Source of the DNA: Silvimonas sp.
GTDB taxonomy: Bacteria > Pseudomonadota > Gammaproteobacteria > Burkholderiales > Chitinibacteraceae
Direction: 5' to 3'
Assembly (NCBI GenBank): GCA_030151005.1
Contig: JASLES010000113.1
Coordinates: 1 to 8,990, forward strand
Length of the DNA stretch: 8,990 bases
Under the pieces are notes generated by a model. The model was not told the DNA's origin. It was given only the letters and a program-made list of their open reading frames with translations, and did not search any database. The position numbers were made by a program, and so were the translations under genes. The first letter of the stretch is position 1, and every line of letters starts with the position of its first letter. Below, in pieces: positions 5,402 to 8,990 of this stretch.

Positions 5402-6319
5402 TCAGGATTCGGTAGAGGGCGGCGCGTCGTTGTCGTCTTTACGCCGCGCGCGCGGGTGGTGGGCATCGTAGCTTTTGGCCAGTACTTTCCAGTCCAGATG
5501 CGTATACACCTGCGTGGTGGACAGATTGGCATGCCCCAATAGCTCTTGCACCGCGCGCAAATCGCCCGAGTTCTGCAGCAAATGGGTGGCGCAACTGTGC
5601 CGCAGTTTGTGTGGATGCAAGGGTTCGGCAATCCCCAGGCGCGCTTCCCAGGTTTTGAATCGGGCTTGCACCGCCCGCGTAGTCAGTGGTTTACCGTGCT
5701 GACCCACAAACACATGGGTGCAACCTGGCTGCGCGATCAGCGTGCGCTCCTTGAGCCACTCTGCAATGGCTTCACGCGCTTTGCTGCCGACCGGCACCAT
5801 GCGCGTCTTGTTGCCTTTACCGGTAATGCGCGCCAGACCGCCAGCCAGATCGACATCGGCCAGTTGCACACTGACCAGTTCAGAGACCCGCAGACCAGAC
5901 GAATACGCCAGTTCAAACATGGCTTTGTCACGCGCACCCAGGGTGTCATCGTCCGGCATGTTTTCCAGCAAGCCCCCGGCGGCGTCCTCAGACATGGCCT
6001 TGGGCAGGCGTTGCCGCTTGCGCGGCGGCTTGACGCTGGCGGCGGGGTCTAGCGGCCACGCCAGATCGCGCGCCATCAGTCTGTAAAAGGTGCGCCAGGC
6101 TGACAACATGCGTGCAATCGAATAAGCAGACAGCCCGCGTGAAGCGAGCTGTCGCACAAAACCGCGCACATCCAGCGCGGTCAGTTCCTGGAGTGGTTTG
6201 CTGCCGGCCAGCGTGATCAGGTCTTGCAAGTCACGCAGGTAAGCTTTGCGCGTCTGGGGGCTGGCGTGTCGCTCGCCTTCCAGATACTGCGCAAAGCGGG
6301 CCAGCAAGTCATCGCTCAT
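5402..6319 (-). CDS. xerC: Site-specific tyrosine recombinase XerC
   Basis: With XerD it resolves chromosome dimers at dif, next to the division septum. The 305 residues show an N-terminal SAM-like core-binding domain (about 1-90) and a C-terminal catalytic domain with the whole active site: Arg144 (SGLRVSEL), Lys168 (GKGNK), His237 and Arg240 (HPHKLRH), His263 (LLGHA) and the nucleophile Tyr272 (QVYTH). All six sit at a constant 3-4 residue offset from the E. coli XerC positions I remember (R148, K172, H240, R243, H266, Y275), so the enzyme looks intact. A short charged tail rich in Arg, Asp and Ser follows. Its ATG overlaps the stop of the DUF484 gene (ATGA), and the order dapF-DUF484-xerC supports XerC rather than a phage or integron integrase. 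It converges on the PilZ gene with an 18-base gap and no terminator. Confidence 0.96.
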   Translation of the reverse strand: MSDDLLARFAQYLEGERHASPQTRKAYLRDLQDLITLAGSKPLQELTALDVRGFVRQLASRGLSAYSIARMLSAWRTFYRLMARDLAWPLDPAASVKPPRKRQRLPKAMSEDAAGGLLENMPDDDTLGARDKAMFELAYSSGLRVSELVSVQLADVDLAGGLARITGKGNKTRMVPVGSKAREAIAEWLKERTLIAQPGCTHVFVGQHGKPLTTRAVQARFKTWEARLGIAEPLHPHKLRHSCATHLLQNSGDLRAVQELLGHANLSTTQVYTHLDWKVLAKSYDAHHPRARRKDDNDAPPSTES

Positions 6320-7029
6320 GGCAGATCGTCGATGACCGGCAGGGCGTCGTCAGGGACTTCGGCCGAGAGTACGGGCGGGCCGGAGGGCACCACCCGACGA
6401 ATGGCGGCAGCCAGCAGTTCAGACAAGCGCTGCAGATACAGCGTACCCATATCGGGGAAGAAGCGGTCCGGGTCATTGCTGGCCAGCACCATAATGCCAA
6501 ACGGCTGTTCGCTGGTTCTGAGAGCAAACAGCGCAAACGATTTGAGCTCTGTGCCGACGCCTTCAAACCATTCCACCACTTCGTCGGTCACATAGGGGCC
6601 GCAGTAGGGCGAAACCAGATTATTGGCCAGCTTGTGGACGGCCTCACCGACCGGGGTGAATTCGCGCAGCTGCGCATCGGCCGGCAGCCACAAGCGCAAT
6701 GCCACGTGCGGTACCAGAAAGCGCTCTTTCAGATGGTATTCCAGTGTGCCGACAATGCCCGGCAGGTCATTCGCCTGCATCAGGCCGACGGCCAGCTTTT
6801 GGAGGAGGTCGGAGATCACATCGTTTTCTTCACCGAACTGCAACAGCTCGGCCATGCGCATTTCCATGGCGCGGTTTTTCTCACGCAAGGTCAGCAATTG
6901 GCGCTCGGCCAGTGATACGGCTTGGCCGTTGTGGCTATGGGGGACGAAAATATCGGCAATCTCGTCGGCATAGTCTTCAAAAAAACCGGGGTTTTCCTGC
7001 AACCATTGCATGACTTCCTGGGCTTGCAT
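6316..7029 (-). CDS. DUF484 family protein
   Basis: The 237-residue product belongs to DUF484 (a GAF-like family); its E. coli counterpart sits between dapF and xerC. The biochemical function is not established. Visible parts are an N-terminal WLQENPGFFEDYADEIADI segment typical of the family (about 9-27), a charged helix likely to form a coiled coil (SLAERQLLTLREKNRAMEMRM, about 40-60), then a GAF-like domain ending in the conserved NDPDRFFPDMGTLYLQRL region (about 193-210). A short acidic, Pro-rich tail follows. I prefer the ATG at 7029, preceded by AGAGAG about 6 bases upstream, over the in-frame TTG at 7050, which has only the G-poor linker in front of it. The stop overlaps the xerC start by 4 bases, implying coupled translation. 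No membrane segment is seen. Confidence 0.88.
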   Translation of the reverse strand: MQAQEVMQWLQENPGFFEDYADEIADIFVPHSHNGQAVSLAERQLLTLREKNRAMEMRMAELLQFGEENDVISDLLQKLAVGLMQANDLPGIVGTLEYHLKERFLVPHVALRLWLPADAQLREFTPVGEAVHKLANNLVSPYCGPYVTDEVVEWFEGVGTELKSFALFALRTSEQPFGIMVLASNDPDRFFPDMGTLYLQRLSELLAAAIRRVVPSGPPVLSAEVPDDALPVIDDLP

Positions 7030-7050
7030 TGTCCGCTCTCTTTCTGCCAA

Positions 7051-7092
7051 TTGATTGATTGGATTGGTGTTTTTGGTTGGTGGTTGATCAGG
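7051..7092 (-). other. G-poor, C/A-rich linker between dapF and DUF484
   Basis: In the minus-strand transcript the 42 bases after the dapF stop contain a single G and consist of CAACCACC-, CACC- and AATC-like units. Such unstructured, C-rich and G-poor RNA is the composition favoured for Rho loading, and also acts as an open ribosome standby region. Here it lies between two genes of one apparent operon. The composition is directly visible; either role is inference. Confidence 0.45.
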
Positions 7093-7923
7093 TCAGACTT
7101 CAATCTGGCCGGTAAATACGCTGACTGCCGGGCCGGTCATCATGACCGGTGTGCCTGGGCCATGCCAGCTAATGGTCAGCTCGCCGCCGTGCGTAGTCAC
7201 CCGCACCGTAGGGTCCAGCAAGCCACGGCGGATGCCGGCAACAACGGCGGCACAGGCGCCGGTGCCGCACGCCAGGGTTTCGCCCGCGCCGCGTTCATAA
7301 ACACGCAGTTTGACGGCGCCCCGGTTGATGACTTGCATGAAACCGGCGTTCACCCGTTGCGGGAAACGCGGGTGGGTTTCGATGATGGGGCCTTGACGCT
7401 CCACCACGCCGCTGTCGACGTTCTCGACCACTTGTACGGCATGCGGGTTGCCCATAGACACCACGCTGATGTCGACCTGTTCGCCCATCACATCCAGCGG
7501 GTGGGTGATACTGTCGGCATCGGCAACAAAAGGGATTTCATCGGGCAAGAAACGCGGTTCGCCCATATCGACGGTCACGAGGCCATTGGCTTCCAGCTTC
7601 GGACGAATGACACCCTTGGCGGTATCAACCACGATCTCGGTTTTGGTGGTCAGGCCCTGATCCAGCACAAAGCGCACAAAACAGCGCGCACCGTTGCCGC
7701 AGTGTTCTACTTCGCCGCCATCCGAGTTGAAAATGCGGTAGCGAAAATCCACGCCCTCGCGTTCGGCGGGTTCGACTAGCAACAACTGGTCAAAGCCGAT
7801 GCCAAAGTGGCGATCGCCCAGTTTGCGGATGGTCTCGGCGGAAAGCTGCAGGGACTGGCGCACGCCATCGAGCACGATAAAGTCGTTGCCCAGGCCCTGC
7901 ATCTTGGTAAAGGTCAGATTCAT
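7093..7923 (-). CDS. dapF: Diaminopimelate epimerase
   Basis: DapF converts LL-diaminopimelate to the meso form, the direct precursor of lysine and of the peptidoglycan cross-link, in the cytoplasm and without PLP. The 276 residues match the usual length (274 in E. coli). The two catalytic cysteines of this two-base epimerase are present in their signatures: Cys75 in EHCGNGARC and Cys219 in ACGTGACA. The substrate-binding GNPHAV (159-164), FPQRVNAGF (187-195) and ERGAGET (210-216) motifs are also there. The N-terminus, FTKMQGLGNDFI, is typical and fixes the ATG at 7923, although only a weak AAAG stands in as ribosome binding site. It is followed by DUF484 and xerC on the same strand. The small CoA-binding gene ends 81 bases upstream; no clear promoter is visible in that gap. 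Confidence 0.97.
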   Translation of the reverse strand: MNLTFTKMQGLGNDFIVLDGVRQSLQLSAETIRKLGDRHFGIGFDQLLLVEPAEREGVDFRYRIFNSDGGEVEHCGNGARCFVRFVLDQGLTTKTEIVVDTAKGVIRPKLEANGLVTVDMGEPRFLPDEIPFVADADSITHPLDVMGEQVDISVVSMGNPHAVQVVENVDSGVVERQGPIIETHPRFPQRVNAGFMQVINRGAVKLRVYERGAGETLACGTGACAAVVAGIRRGLLDPTVRVTTHGGELTISWHGPGTPVMMTGPAVSVFTGQIEV

Positions 7924-8004
7924 ATCAGTACTTTGTAGAACGTTATGCTCAGGCTAAACGGGTGTCCGCGCGCTGGCAAGATGACAACGGTGTTGCGCGG
8001 TGCA

Positions 8005-8418
8005 TTACAGACATAAACGCATGTATTCAATCTTGATGCACTTATCCATCACCACCATGAGCCCCGCCGCACGGGCACGCTCAGCGGCGGCGTCGTTCAC
8101 AATGCCCAGTTGAATCCAGATGGCAGGCGCCCCGATGGCAATGGCTTCATCGACGACGGCATCGACTTCTTCTGCCCGCCGAAACACGTTTACCAGATCG
8201 ACCGCGTCAGGGACATCCTTGAGCGTGGCATACGCTTTCTCGCCCAGAACCTCCGTCACCATGGGCCGCACCGGCACAATCTGATAACCGGCACGTTGCA
8301 TGACTTGCGAGACGCCATAGCTGGGGCGATCCGGCTTGGGCGAGAGCCCGACGACGGCAATACGCTTGACCCGTTGGAGCAAAGCGCGGATTTCATCATC
8401 AGAGGGATTCTGGAACAT
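8005..8418 (-). CDS. CoA-binding Rossmann-fold protein (YccU family)
   Basis: The 137-residue product is a single CoA_binding domain, equal in length to E. coli YccU as I recall it. Visible are the first beta strand and nucleotide loop (IAVVGLSPKPDRPSY, 20-34), a second strand YQIVPVRP (45-52), the VDLVNVFR segment (73-80), a WIQLG turn (101-105) and the ending VVMDKCIKIEY (122-132), all family hallmarks. The physiological role in bacteria is not established. The ATG at 8418 is chosen because GGAG lies 6 bases before it and the family begins there. An in-frame ATG at 8496 would add 26 residues that run through the ridA terminator. It is transcribed with or just after ridA and upstream of dapF; the terminator in front suggests its own promoter, which I could not identify. 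Confidence 0.92.
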   Translation of the reverse strand: MFQNPSDDEIRALLQRVKRIAVVGLSPKPDRPSYGVSQVMQRAGYQIVPVRPMVTEVLGEKAYATLKDVPDAVDLVNVFRRAEEVDAVVDEAIAIGAPAIWIQLGIVNDAAAERARAAGLMVVMDKCIKIEYMRLCL

Positions 8419-8478
8419 GGACGGCTCCGGGTGGATGATGGCGTCACCAATCAGATGTAGATAAGGCCGCACCGGATG

Positions 8479-8512
8479 AAAACCAGCCCGGCGCACACGG
8501 CAGCCGGGCTGG
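8479..8512 (-). terminator. Intrinsic terminator after ridA
   Basis: On the minus strand a perfect 10-bp GC-rich stem, CCAGCCCGGC (8512-8503) with GCCGGGCTGG (8492-8483), encloses a 10-base loop and is followed by TTTTC. It lies 24 bases after the ridA stop. The short T-run suggests partial rather than complete termination. Confidence 0.75.
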
Positions 8513-8536
8513 CGAGATCAACACAGCGCAATACAC

Positions 8537-8920
8537 TTATCGAGACAGCACCAGCACTGCATCCGCTTCAACCACGGCACCTTTGGGCAATGCTGCGGCC
8601 TGGATCGCCGCACGGGCCGGATAGGGCTCTACGAAGTACTCGGTCATGATTTCGTTCAGACGGGCAAAGTTGCCCAGATCGGTGACGAACACGCCCAGTT
8701 TGACGATATCGGACAAATCACCACCGGCCGCTTGTGCGACCGCACGCAAATTGGTGAACACCTGATGAGCCTGGGCATCAAAGCCGTCGACCAGGTTGCC
8801 GGAAACCGGGTCCAGACCAATCTGGCCAGACAGATACACGGTGTCGCCCACTTTGACCGCTTGCGAGTACGGGCCGACGGCTTTGGGGGCTTTGTCGCTG
8901 TGGATGATGGACTTGCTCAT
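8537..8920 (-). CDS. ridA: RidA (YjgF/YER057c/UK114) enamine/imine deaminase
   Basis: RidA hydrolyses reactive 2-aminoacrylate and related enamines or imines released by PLP enzymes such as threonine dehydratase, protecting other PLP enzymes; it forms a cytosolic trimer. The 127 residues have the family's usual length and landmarks: GPYSQAV (16-22) with the active-site-region Tyr18, YLSGQIGLDP (29-38), NLRAV (57-61), VKLGVFVTDL (73-82), and the substrate-carboxylate-binding Arg103 in YPARAAIQ with Glu119 near the end. Arg103 and Glu119 are the residues that separate true RidA from inactive relatives. The ATG at 8920 is chosen because GGAG lies 6 bases upstream and the family starts there; the frame extends to 8986, but that part covers the promoter. 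A terminator follows. Apart from a general link to PLP enzymes such as BioA, the context adds nothing. Confidence 0.95.
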   Translation of the reverse strand: MSKSIIHSDKAPKAVGPYSQAVKVGDTVYLSGQIGLDPVSGNLVDGFDAQAHQVFTNLRAVAQAAGGDLSDIVKLGVFVTDLGNFARLNEIMTEYFVEPYPARAAIQAAALPKGAVVEADAVLVLSR

Positions 8921-8957
8921 GATGTGCTCCGGCATAAGGCAATGAGGTAGAGCGGGG

Positions 8958-8986
8958 AACATAACCTGGGGGAGGGGCGCTGGCAA
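8958..8986 (-). promoter_or_regulatory. Candidate sigma70 promoter for ridA
   Basis: On the minus strand TTGCCA (8986-8981, five of six matches to the -35 consensus) and TATGTT (8963-8958, four of six to the -10) are separated by exactly 17 bases. Transcription would start near 8951, giving a leader of about 30 bases before the ridA ATG. The weak -10 suggests moderate activity. Confidence 0.45.
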
Positions 8987-8990
8987 GGAT

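Noticed and set aside
5402..6319. Integron or phage integrase as evidence of a mobile island
   Set aside because: Position after dapF-DUF484, length and all six active-site residues fit housekeeping XerC.
6922..7779. 285-residue plus-strand frame opposite dapF and DUF484
   Set aside because: dapF on the minus strand has both catalytic cysteines and full length; the plus frame is a His/Asp-rich shadow.
1..8990. CRISPR array, tRNA, rRNA, riboswitch or toxin-antitoxin pair
   Set aside because: No regularly spaced repeats, no cloverleaf or rRNA stretches, no known riboswitch core and no small paired genes were seen on either strand.

Overview
The window looks like chromosomal DNA of a betaproteobacterium. 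The KirBac1-type channel, the BioA variant, the 539-residue PilZ protein and the dapF / DUF484 / xerC order all fit that group, and Neisseriales-like relatives would suit best. This placement rests on protein resemblance recalled from memory, not on a search. Codon and base composition look uniform across the genes. Two stretches stand out: the repeat-filled first 1.1 kb and the AT-rich gap in front of bioA.

Layout. Positions 1-1189 hold no gene I can support. They contain a G-quadruplex-type G-run cluster, two diverged copies of a structured repeat facing each other (about 354-612 forward and 890-1098 reverse), and between them a palindrome-rich element of the ATTCC...GGAAT type (683-840). 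Next, on the minus strand, is a KirBac-type potassium channel gene (1190-2092). A 275-base divergent intergenic region separates it from bioA (plus strand, about 2368-3780). It carries three AAGTAAT repeats and a good sigma70-like promoter. bioA overlaps a downstream PilZ-domain gene (3764-5383) that keeps both c-di-GMP binding motifs. The rest is on the minus strand. In transcription order it is ridA (with promoter and terminator), a small CoA-binding Rossmann protein gene, dapF, a DUF484 gene, and xerC, which ends 18 bases from the PilZ gene.

How the genes relate. dapF, DUF484 and xerC form a known conserved cluster linking cell-wall/lysine precursor synthesis to chromosome dimer resolution; DUF484 and xerC share an ATGA overlap. 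bioA and the PilZ gene are probably translationally coupled, joining biotin synthesis to a candidate c-di-GMP effector; I know of no precedent for this pairing. bioA is not beside other biotin genes here.

Most interesting points: (1) the two repeat copies differ by paired, structure-preserving changes at the base of the main hairpin, while their reading frames are not conserved, which suggests selection on structure; (2) the four-run G-quadruplex motif beside these repeats; (3) the bioA-PilZ coupling; (4) the unclear bioA start, where the only good ribosome binding site precedes a CTG codon. I found no complete new multi-gene system, CRISPR array, tRNA, rRNA or insertion sequence.
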